Shown piece after piece: positions 16,848-25,873 of a stretch of DNA of 64,000 nt. The translations under genes were made by a program, and so were the position numbers. The notes beneath the pieces are model-generated. The model did not search any database. It worked only from the letters and a program-made list of their open reading frames with translations, and was not told the origin of the DNA. Position 1 is the first letter of the stretch; every line of letters begins with the position of its first letter. The stretch comes from Vicinamibacterales bacterium. GTDB taxonomy: Bacteria; Acidobacteriota; Vicinamibacteria; Vicinamibacterales; UBA823. The DNA is taken from assembly GCA_036012125.1 (NCBI GenBank), contig DASCOS010000020.1, positions 62,001 through 126,000 on the forward strand, given 5' to 3'.

Positions 16848-17897
16848 CTAGTCGTCTCTGTCGGAAACAACTGAAGGCCAAGGCCTTTCGACTGCACGCA
16901 CCGGTCGCTTCACACCCTCACCTCTCACTGAACCTGGCGAGAATACATCGTAGGCCTTAACGATTTGCTGCACAAGACCGTGGCGCACAACGTCGCGGTC
17001 ATCGAATTTGATAAACGCGATCCCATTGATCTGACGAACGATGTCCATCGCCTCAATTAAGCCTGATACGCGGTCTGACGGAAGATCGATTTGGGTAATA
17101 TCACCCGTAATTACAGCTTTTGATCCAAAGCCGAGGCGCGTAAGAAACATCTTCATCTGCTCAGACGTTGTGTTTTGCGCCTCGTCAAGAATGACGAAGG
17201 CGTCGTTCAGGGTTCGACCACGCATGAACGCAATTGGTGCAATCTCGATCACGCCACGGCCAAGGAGATGCTCGACCTTTTTAGCGTCGAGCATGTCGTA
17301 AAGTGCATCATAAAGAGGACGCAGGTAGGGATTCACTTTCTCCTGAAGATCGCCAGGTAGAAAACCCAACCTTTCACCAGCTTCAACAGCTGGCCTAGCT
17401 AAAATAATCCGGCTGACCTTCTTGTCGACCAGAAAGGACACCGCCTCGGCCATCGCAAGATAGGTCTTTCCTGTTCCTGCTGGACCAATTCCAAAGACGA
17501 TATCGAATTTCTCAATGGCATCAAGGTATTTACGCTGATTAATACTCTTGGGCCTCACATGTCGTTTGCCCAAGGGAACCACCGTGCCGCGAAGAAAAAA
17601 ATCATGGAGATCGATAGCCGGATCCTGGGCTACTAACTGGGCGGCCCGTTTTACGTCGCCTTTAGCGAAGTCGTGACCGTTTCGCAATAACGCGCCCAAC
17701 TGCTCAACCAGACCCGCAAGCTTATCAATGTCAGTCGCGCGTCCTTCGACCAGTAGCTCGTTCCCATTTGTACGGATTGTAACGTTGAAGAGAAGTTGGA
17801 AGTTCTTGAGATTCTCGTCGAACGATCCGAATAATGTTTCGATCCCCTCAACTGGAATCGGTATCTTTCGAATGGGGGATGAAGAGGTCGGAGCCAT
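16848..17897 (-). CDS. phoH: PhoH-like ATPase
   Basis: P-loop ATPase of the PhoH/YbeZ type. An N-terminal KH-like segment (residues about 15-90) precedes the core with Walker A GPAGTGKTYLAMAEA, LARPAVEAGERLGFLPGD, Walker B FVILDEAQNT and the TRLGFGSKAVITGD block. Length is 349 aa. It starts 7 bp after aspS and precedes ybeY; YbeZ-YbeY partnership is established in other bacteria, so a role in RNA metabolism is likely. The basic C-terminal tail (RGEGVKRPVRAVERPWP) is poorly conserved. Confidence 0.95.
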   Translation of the reverse strand: MAPTSSSPIRKIPIPVEGIETLFGSFDENLKNFQLLFNVTIRTNGNELLVEGRATDIDKLAGLVEQLGALLRNGHDFAKGDVKRAAQLVAQDPAIDLHDFFLRGTVVPLGKRHVRPKSINQRKYLDAIEKFDIVFGIGPAGTGKTYLAMAEAVSFLVDKKVSRIILARPAVEAGERLGFLPGDLQEKVNPYLRPLYDALYDMLDAKKVEHLLGRGVIEIAPIAFMRGRTLNDAFVILDEAQNTTSEQMKMFLTRLGFGSKAVITGDITQIDLPSDRVSGLIEAMDIVRQINGIAFIKFDDRDVVRHGLVQQIVKAYDVFSPGSVRGEGVKRPVRAVERPWPSVVSDRDD

Positions 17898-17904
17898 GCT
17901 CGTG

Positions 17905-19680
17905 TCAACCGTTTGAACGCAGTTTTAGTTCCCTGAGTTGTTTCGGGTCTACATCAGCTGGTGCACCAGCCATCAAATCCACGGCCGTTGCAGTCTTTGG
18001 AAAAGCAATCACATCCCGGATAGAAGTCTCACCTGCGAGTAAAGCGATAATTCGGTCGAGGCCAAGCGCAATACCTCCGTGCGGGGGAGTACCGTGTTCA
18101 AGAGCATCGAGAAAAAAGCCAAACCTCGACTTAGCCTCCTCAGGCCCGATGTTCAGTAACTCAAACATCCGTCGCTGTGTCGCCTGGTCGTGAATTCTGA
18201 TACTACCTCCACCGATCTCACTTCCATTCAGCACAAGATCATAGGCCTTCGCCCGTACAGCCCCCGGCTCACTTGAGAGCCGTTCTAGGTCAGCATCAAC
18301 TGGGGAAGTAAAGGGATGATGCATTGCGGTGTACCGGCGACCGGCTTCGTCCCATTCAAGCAGCGGAAAGTCCACCACCCAAGTAAAAACAAACCGGGTC
18401 GGGTCGAGCCATCCGCGCTTTTGAGCGATCTCCAGCCGTAACTGCCCTAGTAATTTCGATGCGACCACACCATCGCCCGCAGCAATCAGAATGAGGTCCT
18501 CTTTCCCGGCTCCCGCTAACTCGAGCGCCGAACGCACGGCCGCTTCACCAGCCACCTTGAGCACCGAACTCTGCACCTTTCCGTCAGGACCGTAACGGGC
18601 CCAAACAAGTCCAGCCGCGCCCAACTCACCGGCGCGGGCCACCAAGTCATCCAACTCACGCCGGGACGCAGTTCCACCACCAGAAATCGGCAGGGCTCGA
18701 ATTGCCCCCCCTGTCTCCACCACCTGCCTAAACACCTTGAAGTTCGAGTCAACAAAAGCCTTGGAAATATCTTCCACAGCTAGGTCACAGCGAAGGTCAG
18801 GTTTGTCACTACCATAACGAGCTAGGGCCTCCGAATAGGCCAGTCGCCGAAACGGTATTTCAATGCTCCCGAGTCCAACAGCCTCAAACAACTCCTGCAT
18901 CAATCGCTCAATGAGTTCAAAGATTTGATCTTGACTGGCAAACGAGACCTCAACATCGACCTGCGTAAATTCTGGTTGCCGGTCGGCTCTGAGATCTTCG
19001 TCACGAAAACATCGCACAATTTGGAAGTAACGATCCATGCCGGCAATCATCAGCAGTTGCTTAAAGATCTGCGGCGACTGGGGTAAGGCGAAAAACTGTC
19101 CAGCGTGAACTCGACTCGGCACTAAGTAGTCTCTTGCGCCCTCCGGTGTCGATTTAGTCAAAACCGGTGTTTCAATTTCCAAGAAATCATGGGTATCAAA
19201 AAACCGCCTGATCACATTGGTCGCCCTGTGGCGGAGCTGAATGTTTTGCTGCATTCGCGGCCTACGCAGATCGAGATAACGGTACCGCAGGCGAAGATCT
19301 TCAGATACAGAAGTCTCTTCAGCAATTTGAAATGGCGGTCTTACGGCTTCATTGAGCACTCGAATGTCACCGGCAGCAATCTCAACTGTTCCCGTGGCTA
19401 ACTTAGGATTCACAGTTTCCTCCGACCGCATCTCCACTGGGCCGATAACCGCCACCACGAACTCTGGACGCAGCCGCTTGGCAGTCGCTAGCAAATCACT
19501 GTCATCCCGAGCAACCACTTGTGTTACACCGTAACGGTCACGCACATCGAAGAAGATGAGTGCACCGAGGTCACGGACGCGATGTACCCAGCCGAGCAAG
19601 ACCACCGGCTTACCAACATCGGCCTCCCTTATCGCCCCACAGGTATGGGTCCTGACGAGATCCTTTAGTTGTTCACTCAC
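17905..19680 (-). CDS. aspS: Aspartyl-tRNA synthetase (bacterial type)
   Basis: Class II synthetase, 591 aa, with the bacterial GAD insertion. The OB anticodon domain starts RTHTCGAIREADVG and has VVLLGWVHRVRDLGALIF. Class II motif 2 is FRDEDLRADRQPEFTQVDVE and motif 3 is GIALGLDRIIALLAGE. The terminal KTATAVDLMAGAP is characteristic. Whether it is discriminating or also charges tRNA-Asn cannot be told here. hisS is 19 bp upstream, so the two synthetases share a unit with phoH-ybeY-era. Confidence 0.97.
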   Translation of the reverse strand: MSEQLKDLVRTHTCGAIREADVGKPVVLLGWVHRVRDLGALIFFDVRDRYGVTQVVARDDSDLLATAKRLRPEFVVAVIGPVEMRSEETVNPKLATGTVEIAAGDIRVLNEAVRPPFQIAEETSVSEDLRLRYRYLDLRRPRMQQNIQLRHRATNVIRRFFDTHDFLEIETPVLTKSTPEGARDYLVPSRVHAGQFFALPQSPQIFKQLLMIAGMDRYFQIVRCFRDEDLRADRQPEFTQVDVEVSFASQDQIFELIERLMQELFEAVGLGSIEIPFRRLAYSEALARYGSDKPDLRCDLAVEDISKAFVDSNFKVFRQVVETGGAIRALPISGGGTASRRELDDLVARAGELGAAGLVWARYGPDGKVQSSVLKVAGEAAVRSALELAGAGKEDLILIAAGDGVVASKLLGQLRLEIAQKRGWLDPTRFVFTWVVDFPLLEWDEAGRRYTAMHHPFTSPVDADLERLSSEPGAVRAKAYDLVLNGSEIGGGSIRIHDQATQRRMFELLNIGPEEAKSRFGFFLDALEHGTPPHGGIALGLDRIIALLAGETSIRDVIAFPKTATAVDLMAGAPADVDPKQLRELKLRSNG

Positions 19681-19699
19681 TAGAGCTGTTATTCCTCAA

Positions 19700-20944
19700 T
19701 CATGATGCTGATAACAATACGTCTACAATCTTGTCGCGCGCCACCTTGCACTGCTCTCCTGTGGCCATCGTCTTGACCGTCACCTCTCCGGTGGCTAATT
19801 CATCATCGCCAAGAATCACCACATGGCTTACTCCAGCACGATTGGCGCGTTTCATTTGCGCCTTGGCGCTTCGAGCCTCATAGTCCACCAGCGTTCTGAG
19901 CCCGCCCGCCCGTAACGCTCGGGCGAGCACAAAAACAGCATCCTGTGCTAACGAACCGATCGCAGCCACAAACACATCAGGCGCCATCTGATCATTCACA
20001 TCCGGCAGCGCCAGCACCAATCGCTCAAGGCCTGCTGCAAAACCGATGCCTGGTCGGTCTGGTCCACCTAGGCGCTTGACAAGACCATCGTAGCGTCCGC
20101 CACCTAACAATGCGTTCTGCGCGCCCAGCTTCGATGAGAGAAGCTCAAAAGTCGTTCGGGTGTAGTAATCGAGACCCCGAACCAGACGATGAGACAATCG
20201 GAACGGTTGGTCGTATAGCCGTAGGTGCTGTTGCACGGCCTCAAAGTGCCCACGACACGCATCGCACAGATAATCCGTCGAGTGTGGCAGTCGGTTAATA
20301 GTCGACTGGTCAGCTTCTACCTTACAATCGAAAATCCGTAGTGGGTTGGTCTTGGCTCGCCGCTGACAATCTCCGCACAGCTTCGACAGGTCTCCTCCCA
20401 ATGCATTTAGCAGAGCCTCGCTAAACATCGGCCGACAGTCAGGGCACCCCACCGAATTAATCACCAACTCGGATTCGTCGATCCCCAGTTCACCAACGAA
20501 TGTGCAGGCCATCTCCATGACTTCCGCATCAAGCGACGCTTCGGCAACACCGAAGACCTCGACGTTTAGCTGATGAAACTGTCGATACCTTCCCTTTTGC
20601 GGCCGTTCGTACCGAAACATTGGACCTAGCGTAAAGAGCTTCGCCACAGATAGTGACTGTTCGAGAGAGTGCTCGACAAACGCCCGGACAATACTAGGCG
20701 TCGCCTCAGGACGCAGTGTTACCCGCTGACCACCCTTGTCGTCGAATGCATACATTTCCTTCTGAACAATGTCAGTCGATTCACCCGTCCCTTTCGAGAA
20801 CAGTTCCTCCCGTTCAATAATGGGAGTACGTAACTCGTAATATCCGTAACGGCTGCAAACCCGCCGCGCGACTTCCTCCACCCGCTGCCAGCGTTCCACC
20901 TGGTCCGGTAGGATGTCCCGCGTTCCTCTAACGGCTGAAATCAT
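19700..20944 (-). CDS. hisS: Histidyl-tRNA synthetase
   Basis: Class II synthetase. It begins ISAVRGTRDILPDQ. Motif 2 region FTLGPMFRYERPQKGRYRQFHQ and the histidine-specific RGLDYYTRTTFEL and GGGRYDGLVKRLGG are intact. The C-terminal anticodon domain has VDYEARSAKAQMKRANRAG. Length is 414 aa. A Cys cluster (CPDC, CGDC, CDAC) in the insertion domain hints at a bound zinc, which occurs in some HisRS. It is divergent from moaA, with a 127 bp shared promoter region. Confidence 0.97.
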   Translation of the reverse strand: MISAVRGTRDILPDQVERWQRVEEVARRVCSRYGYYELRTPIIEREELFSKGTGESTDIVQKEMYAFDDKGGQRVTLRPEATPSIVRAFVEHSLEQSLSVAKLFTLGPMFRYERPQKGRYRQFHQLNVEVFGVAEASLDAEVMEMACTFVGELGIDESELVINSVGCPDCRPMFSEALLNALGGDLSKLCGDCQRRAKTNPLRIFDCKVEADQSTINRLPHSTDYLCDACRGHFEAVQQHLRLYDQPFRLSHRLVRGLDYYTRTTFELLSSKLGAQNALLGGGRYDGLVKRLGGPDRPGIGFAAGLERLVLALPDVNDQMAPDVFVAAIGSLAQDAVFVLARALRAGGLRTLVDYEARSAKAQMKRANRAGVSHVVILGDDELATGEVTVKTMATGEQCKVARDKIVDVLLSAS

Positions 20945-21071
20945 CTATGTCGTGTGCTCACGAGCTATTCAGCGACCGGCGACAAGGCGAGGGTCGCAGT
21001 AAATGATCGTGGCAATCCCAATGGAAGGATAATCATTAACTGCCGTCAATCATGGCATAATTGTAGATCCC

Positions 21072-22094
21072 ATGCGAGTCAGCGACGCGCTCAACCGTCC
21101 GTTGTCCAGCCTACGGTTATCGGTCACCGACCGATGTAATCTCCGATGCCAGTACTGCATGCCAGAGGCCGATTATGTCTGGCTTCCACGCGAGAGTATC
21201 CTCACATTCGAGGAAACAACCAGCCTTGTCGGTGCATTTACGGCCCTGGGCGTAAATAAAGTCCGTTTAACCGGTGGTGAGCCATTGCTTCGCCAGGATC
21301 TTCACACTCTCATCAGATCACTAGCGTCGAAACTTGAATTACGTGATCTCGCACTTACGACGAATGGTGTCTTCCTTTCCAGCCAAGCCCAAGCACTGCG
21401 CTCCGCTGGACTAAGCCGTATCACGGTGAGTATGGATACCCTTAGGCCCGAGCGCTTTGTCAAACTGACACGGTTGGATTCACATCGAGCCGTACTTGCC
21501 GGTATCGACGCGGCCATCGAAGCTGGATTCGACAACATCAAACTCGACACTGTGGTCATTAGGGGCGTCAATGATGACGAATTATCAGACTTAATTGACT
21601 ACGGCCGTGAACACCATTTGGAAGTCCGCTTCATCGAATACATGGATGTCGGAGGAGCTACGCAATGGTCAAATGAAGCGGTTGTATCAAGGCGCGAGAT
21701 GCTCAGCACTCTCTCCGAGAAGTATGGCCCTATCACGCCGGTTAAAAAGCTCAACTCCGCACCCGCAGATCGGTTCACCTTCCCGGACGGCACAATTTTT
21801 GGCATCATCTCTTCGACAACCCAACCGTTCTGCCGAAGCTGCGATCGCAGTCGATTGACTGCAGATGGTATTTGGTATCTCTGCTTATATGCTCATTCTG
21901 GGACTGACCTTCGAAAGTCGCTTCGTGAAGGTGCTTCAATCGGTGACCTCCAAGATCAGATCACTTCCGTATGGAAGGAGCGAGTCGACCGCGGAGCTGA
22001 AATGCGCCTTGCAGAGGTCCAACGTGAACCGCTGATCCCCGTTCGGCGGCTTCGAGAAGAACCCCACCTAGAAATGCACACCCGCGGCGGATAG
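21072..22094 (+). CDS. moaA: GTP 3',8-cyclase MoaA (molybdenum cofactor biosynthesis)
   Basis: Radical SAM enzyme making the first cyclic intermediate of molybdopterin. The N-terminal cluster is DRCNLRCQYCMPE; the GTP-binding region has FCRSCDRSRLTADGIWYLCLY with the second cluster cysteines. The protein ends in the essential double glycine (HTRGG). Length 340 aa is normal. The start lacks a clear Shine-Dalgarno, and a CATAAT element 10 nt upstream would make the mRNA nearly leaderless. Its Mo cofactor product is used by MsrP, encoded 1.1 kb downstream on the other strand. Confidence 0.96.
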   Translation: MRVSDALNRPLSSLRLSVTDRCNLRCQYCMPEADYVWLPRESILTFEETTSLVGAFTALGVNKVRLTGGEPLLRQDLHTLIRSLASKLELRDLALTTNGVFLSSQAQALRSAGLSRITVSMDTLRPERFVKLTRLDSHRAVLAGIDAAIEAGFDNIKLDTVVIRGVNDDELSDLIDYGREHHLEVRFIEYMDVGGATQWSNEAVVSRREMLSTLSEKYGPITPVKKLNSAPADRFTFPDGTIFGIISSTTQPFCRSCDRSRLTADGIWYLCLYAHSGTDLRKSLREGASIGDLQDQITSVWKERVDRGAEMRLAEVQREPLIPVRRLREEPHLEMHTRGG

Positions 22095-22135
22095 TTATTG
22101 AGGGCCATTTCCTGACGCTCCTGTGGCCAATATAG

Positions 22136-22322
22136 ATGACGAAAGGCTCGACTTCGGCCGACGTAGCTATCATTGGCGCTGGAGTCTTTGGAGCCTAGAT
22201 CGCTTATTATCTGCGCCAATCAGGCCGATCGGTCATTCTGCTTGACACCTTATGGTGCAGGACACACGCGTGCCAGTTCTGGAGGTGAATCGCGCCGATA
22301 CCCTCAGGACTCAGCTTGCTGA
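22136..22322 (+). pseudogene. Remnant of an FAD-dependent amine oxidase (sarcosine / N-methyl-tryptophan oxidase type)
   Basis: From ATG 22136 the frame reads a dinucleotide-binding start DVAIIGAGVFGA, then a TAG stop at 22196, then resumes in frame as IAYYLRQSGRSVILLD. One extra base near 22250 shifts the reading, after which the +1 frame continues YGAGHTRASSGGESR, the family's FAD/substrate segment, and then stops at 22320. At least one nonsense and one frameshift lesion plus loss of about 300 residues show decay. A TAG recoding explanation does not account for the frameshift. Confidence 0.7.
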
Positions 22323-22329
22323 TTCAACC

Positions 22330-22593
22330 CGAAAAACCCTCGCAAAAACTAATTGGCTGCGGCTTGATGGCAACACCCTGTATCTAACAGCTATTCTTGA
22401 CTGGTTCGGCGATGACTTTGTTTCGCACTTTGGACATACCGTCAGCGCTGGTCGCGCTGAACGTGACAGAGTCTTCCTTGGACTGGTCGCAACCTACGGA
22501 CCCAGCAAAATCGCTTCACTAGCGCATACCGGAACGCCAATAATCAGATTCTTAAAGTACGACTGGACCTTGAATGACATCAGTGAACGATAA
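22330..22593 (+). pseudogene. C-terminal remnant of a DUF547 protein
   Basis: An open frame here encodes TLYLTAILDWFGDDF, VFLGLVATYGP and IRFLKYDWTLND, which match the C-terminal half of DUF547 proteins (exported proteins of unknown function). The conserved N-terminal half is missing, and the upstream part of the same frame (from 22252) is just the shifted FAD-oxidase remnant. I read it as a second broken gene fused by deletion to the first. A short expressed protein starting at the ATG at 22252 cannot be excluded. Confidence 0.6.
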
Positions 22594-22606
22594 ATCCTTC
22601 GGGTCG

Positions 22607-23209
22607 CTATCTCGTCACTCTCTTCAACGATCTCGAATCAAAACGTCCCAATAGCCGGATCCCGAATAGCAACGCCAGACAACCTACATATATTCCTGGA
22701 CGCCTCAAGTCAATCTTGGTCTGCCAAAGAAAGTGCGCAGCGCCAGCGCCAGCACTAAAGTAGACCAACCGGTGTAGCTGCTGCCATCGCCGACCACCAA
22801 GTCGGCGGACCATGGCGTGTGTCGATGTGACAGCCAATGGAATCAACAGGACGAATCCGGTGAATCCAGCCGTTATATATGGCCGATTGATGACATCATC
22901 AAGAATCGCGTCCAGATCGAAAAACCAGTAGTCGACACCATAGGTCACGAAATGCAGACATGCGTAAAAGAATGTGAACAGGCCGACCATACGCCGAAGT
23001 GGCACAAGCCGGCTCCAAGCCGTCAAGTAGCGGAGCGGAGTGATCGCTAAGGTGCCTAGGAGGAAACGAAATGTCCAAATACCTGTTTGATGGGTGACCT
23101 CTTCGATCGGATTGGCACCGAGATCATCTGTGAATGCCCTACCGACCAACCAAAGGGCAGGCAGAACACAAGCCACAAATACCGCTCGCTTGAGAGAGCC
23201 GAGACCCAC
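22607..23209 (-). CDS. msrQ: MsrQ heme-binding membrane subunit (YedZ family)
   Basis: Inner-membrane diheme protein that passes electrons from the quinone pool or flavin reductase to MsrP. The 200 aa contain about six helices. Conserved histidines are visible in FYACLHFVTYG, TSTHAMVRRLG, QQLHRLVYFSAG and AAHFLWQTK. The motif TGIWTFRFLLGTLAITPLR is typical of the family. It lies directly downstream of msrP (32 bp), giving the standard msrPQ operon. Function is assigned from family knowledge and synteny. Confidence 0.93.
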   Translation of the reverse strand: MGLGSLKRAVFVACVLPALWLVGRAFTDDLGANPIEEVTHQTGIWTFRFLLGTLAITPLRYLTAWSRLVPLRRMVGLFTFFYACLHFVTYGVDYWFFDLDAILDDVINRPYITAGFTGFVLLIPLAVTSTHAMVRRLGGRRWQQLHRLVYFSAGAGAAHFLWQTKIDLRRPGIYVGCLALLFGIRLLGRFDSRSLKRVTR

Positions 23210-23241
23210 AACGAAACCTCACTATTTCGAACCGAACAGCC

Positions 23242-24201
23242 TCAGAAGAACCGGCGCAGGTCCATACCGTTATAAAGGGACGCTACTTGATCGTCGTACC
23301 CGTTGAACATCAAAGTAGGCTGCCGGAAGAAACGATCGATGCGCCGTTCCGAACGCTGACTCCATCGCGGATGGTTAACAGCGGGGTTCACATTGGCGAA
23401 AAACCCGTACTCGTTTGGAGTGGCCTTGTTCCACGCAGTTCTTGGCTGGTCAGCTGTAAATCGCATTCGAACGATTGACTTAATACTCTTGAAACCGTAT
23501 TTCCACGGCACTATTAGTCGAATTGGAGCACCGTTTTGATTGAGGAGCGTCTTACCATACAGCCCAACAGCGAGAATTGTAAGTGGGTGCATCGCTTCAT
23601 CCATACGAAGGCCCTCAACATACGGCCAGTCGAGCACCGGCCGACGCGCACCTGGCATTTCCGACAAGCGGAGAACTGTAGTGAACTCTACGTACTTCGC
23701 TTTGGATGTTGGCTGAAAACGGTTAATGAGTGTGGAAAGGGGAAAGCCAACCCAAGGTATGATCATCGACCATGCTTCAACACAGCGAAGGCGATATACA
23801 CGCTCTTCTAGAGGGATTCCTTTAAGGAGGTCCTCAATGTGATAATCCGCAGGTTTTGCCACATGACCATCGACCCTGATTGTCCATGGTGACGTAGTTA
23901 ATGTATGTGCATTGCGTGATGGATCACGTTTATCGAGACCGAACTCGTAGTAGTTGTTGTAACTCGTAATGTCTTCAAATGAATTCTTGGGCTCATCGGT
24001 TCCAAAAGGGCCGGGTTGAACATTTGAAATCTCCTCCTGACCCAGCGACGTCGCCTCAGCATCCTTTCCCAGGGCAAGACCGCCCGTCGTGACACCAAGT
24101 GTGACACCGGCCGCAGTATGGATAAACTCCCGCCGATTTAGAAAGATGCGCTCCTCGGTAATCTCAGAGGAGGCGATGTCCGGCGGAGGCTGTATCAGCA
24201 T
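23242..24201 (-). CDS. msrP: Protein-methionine-sulfoxide reductase catalytic subunit MsrP (YedY)
   Basis: Periplasmic molybdoenzyme that repairs oxidised methionines in envelope proteins. A Tat signal ([11 protein letters not shown], residues about 22-32) precedes the sulfite-oxidase fold. The Mo-ligand cysteine lies in [11 protein letters not shown], and the signatures [32 protein letters not shown] and [14 protein letters not shown] match YedY almost throughout. I chose ATG 24201, which has GGAG at normal spacing; a start at 24234 would add 11 residues. Forms an operon with msrQ and depends on MoaA-derived cofactor. Assignment is firm. Confidence 0.96.
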   Translation of the reverse strand: MLIQPPPDIASSEITEERIFLNRREFIHTAAGVTLGVTTGGLALGKDAEATSLGQEEISNVQPGPFGTDEPKNSFEDITSYNNYYEFGLDKRDPSRNAHTLTTSPWTIRVDGHVAKPADYHIEDLLKGIPLEERVYRLRCVEAWSMIIPWVGFPLSTLINRFQPTSKAKYVEFTTVLRLSEMPGARRPVLDWPYVEGLRMDEAMHPLTILAVGLYGKTLLNQNGAPIRLIVPWKYGFKSIKSIVRMRFTADQPRTAWNKATPNEYGFFANVNPAVNHPRWSQRSERRIDRFFRQPTLMFNGYDDQVASLYNGMDLRRFF

Positions 24202-24308
24202 AAATGCTCTCCATATCGTCGTTGGCCGGGGCAACGCTTGTAATCACTACGGGCTACCGTGCCCCCTCATCGTATCAAAGACCAATATTTCTTAGCGGTA
24301 ATCGAGGC

Positions 24309-25823
24309 TTACCCTGATCGGCACCAAGCGAAGTAACGTTTAAGCCAAGTACGTAAGCGCGGTGTTAATAACTTCAGCCGATAAATGTCACCAATCTTCT
24401 TAAGCGCTTCCCCTTGGGTCGGATAAGGATGAATCGTCGCAGATAGGTCGGCAAGACTGCCACCATGAGTAATGACGCACGCTGCCTCACCTATCATTTC
24501 ACCAGCATGCCTTGCCACAATAGTACATCCAAGTAACTTGCCTCGGTCGTGATGGACACGCACAAATCCGTTAGCTTCTTCATCAATTACCGCACGGTCA
24601 ACGTCAGAAAGCGGGACCGTCAACGTGGAGACCTGTCGTCCCTGTTCTCGAGCCTCCTGCTCATACAAACCCACATGGGCTATCTCGGGATCAGTATAGG
24701 TGCACCAAGGAATCACCAATGCACTAGCGCTCTTCCGACCAAAAAATAGAGCATTCTGAATGACGATACGGGCCATCGCCTCGGCTGCGTGAGTAAACCT
24801 AAATGAAGAACAGACGTCTCCGGCGGCGAAAATACGCGCCGCTGATGTTCGCAGCCGGTCATCGACAACCACACCCTGCTGACTGTAAGCAACGCCGGCG
24901 GCCTCAAGATTAAGATTTTCCACGTTCGGCGTGCGACCAGTCGCCACAAGCAGTTGATCGCCGATAACCTCACTTTGCACGCCATCCCGCTCAAACTGCA
25001 CTTGGAAACCATCATTACTCGGCTTCACCAGCTGAAGCCGTAGCCCTAGTTCCGTTCGCACCCCATCACGACGAAGCTGACCTGCCACCACCTCAGCAGC
25101 ATCGCGGTCTTCCCGGGGTAGGAACTGAGTCGACAAGTCAAGTAATGTCACTTCACTACCAAACCGCGCAAAAGCCTGAGCCATCTCACAGCCAACAGGC
25201 CCTCCACCAATGATCGCAAGTCGACTCGGTCGTTCAGTCAACCAATAAAAGGTCTCATTCGTTAAGTAGGGAATGTCAGCGAGACCAGGAATCGATGGTA
25301 CGGCTGGCCGCGTACCCGTTGCAATAACCGCGCGCTTGAACCGTAACCCCTGCCCGTTCACTGCAATCTCGGCCGGTCCGGTGAATTGGGCGTCACCAAA
25401 AAAAACGTCTACACCAAGACTCGCAAAACGTTGGGCTGAATCGTGCGTGCTGATATCTGCTCTGCGGCGGCGCATCCGCCGCATAACCTCCTTAAAATCA
25501 ACTTCTACTGCACCAACACTGATACCTAGCACCTCACCCTTACGTATTTCACCTACTATTCGAGCTGCCCTCAATAAACTCTTAGATGGCACACACCCCA
25601 CGTTTAAACAATCACCACCCAGAAGTGCCCGCTCAACAAGCGCCACTTTCGCCCCTAATCTTGCCGCACCAGAAGCGGTCACAAGACCGGCTGTGCCAGC
25701 ACCAATAACGAGTAAATCGTAGACTTCGTCACCGGTAGGATTCCTCCAGTTCTTAGGACGTACATGTGATAGCAACTTGAGGTTCGCCTCGTCGAGTGGG
25801 TGGATAAGCGAATTAGCGTCCAT
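24309..25823 (-). CDS. FAD-dependent pyridine nucleotide-disulfide oxidoreductase (mercuric-reductase-like)
   Basis: Class I flavoprotein disulfide reductase, 504 aa. Seen: FAD motif LLVIGAGTAGLVTA, redox pair GGDCLNVGCVPSKSL, NAD(P) motif AIIGGGPVGCEMAQAF, FAD motif IFAAGDVC, and the C-terminal HPYPTQGE with the active-site His. Close relatives are often named mercuric reductase, but this protein has neither the N-terminal metal-binding domain nor the C-terminal Cys pair of MerA, and no mer genes are nearby. It also lacks lipoamide dehydrogenase context. Start ATG 25823 has AGGA 10 nt upstream and avoids overlap with the next gene; the frame extends upstream to 25997. Substrate unknown. Confidence 0.85.
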   Translation of the reverse strand: MDANSLIHPLDEANLKLLSHVRPKNWRNPTGDEVYDLLVIGAGTAGLVTASGAARLGAKVALVERALLGGDCLNVGCVPSKSLLRAARIVGEIRKGEVLGISVGAVEVDFKEVMRRMRRRRADISTHDSAQRFASLGVDVFFGDAQFTGPAEIAVNGQGLRFKRAVIATGTRPAVPSIPGLADIPYLTNETFYWLTERPSRLAIIGGGPVGCEMAQAFARFGSEVTLLDLSTQFLPREDRDAAEVVAGQLRRDGVRTELGLRLQLVKPSNDGFQVQFERDGVQSEVIGDQLLVATGRTPNVENLNLEAAGVAYSQQGVVVDDRLRTSAARIFAAGDVCSSFRFTHAAEAMARIVIQNALFFGRKSASALVIPWCTYTDPEIAHVGLYEQEAREQGRQVSTLTVPLSDVDRAVIDEEANGFVRVHHDRGKLLGCTIVARHAGEMIGEAACVITHGGSLADLSATIHPYPTQGEALKKIGDIYRLKLLTPRLRTWLKRYFAWCRSG

Positions 25824-25873
25824 ATCAAATGGTTCCTGGGGAATACGAACTATTTGCCTAAAACCTCTCGACA

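Noticed and set aside
22196-22198. TAG as a possible recoded codon (for example pyrrolysine)
   Set aside because: A frameshift 50 bp later and the missing C-terminal domain show that the gene is dead.
24309-25823. Naming the flavoprotein mercuric reductase (merA)
   Set aside because: No C-terminal Cys pair, no metal-binding N-domain and no mer neighbours.
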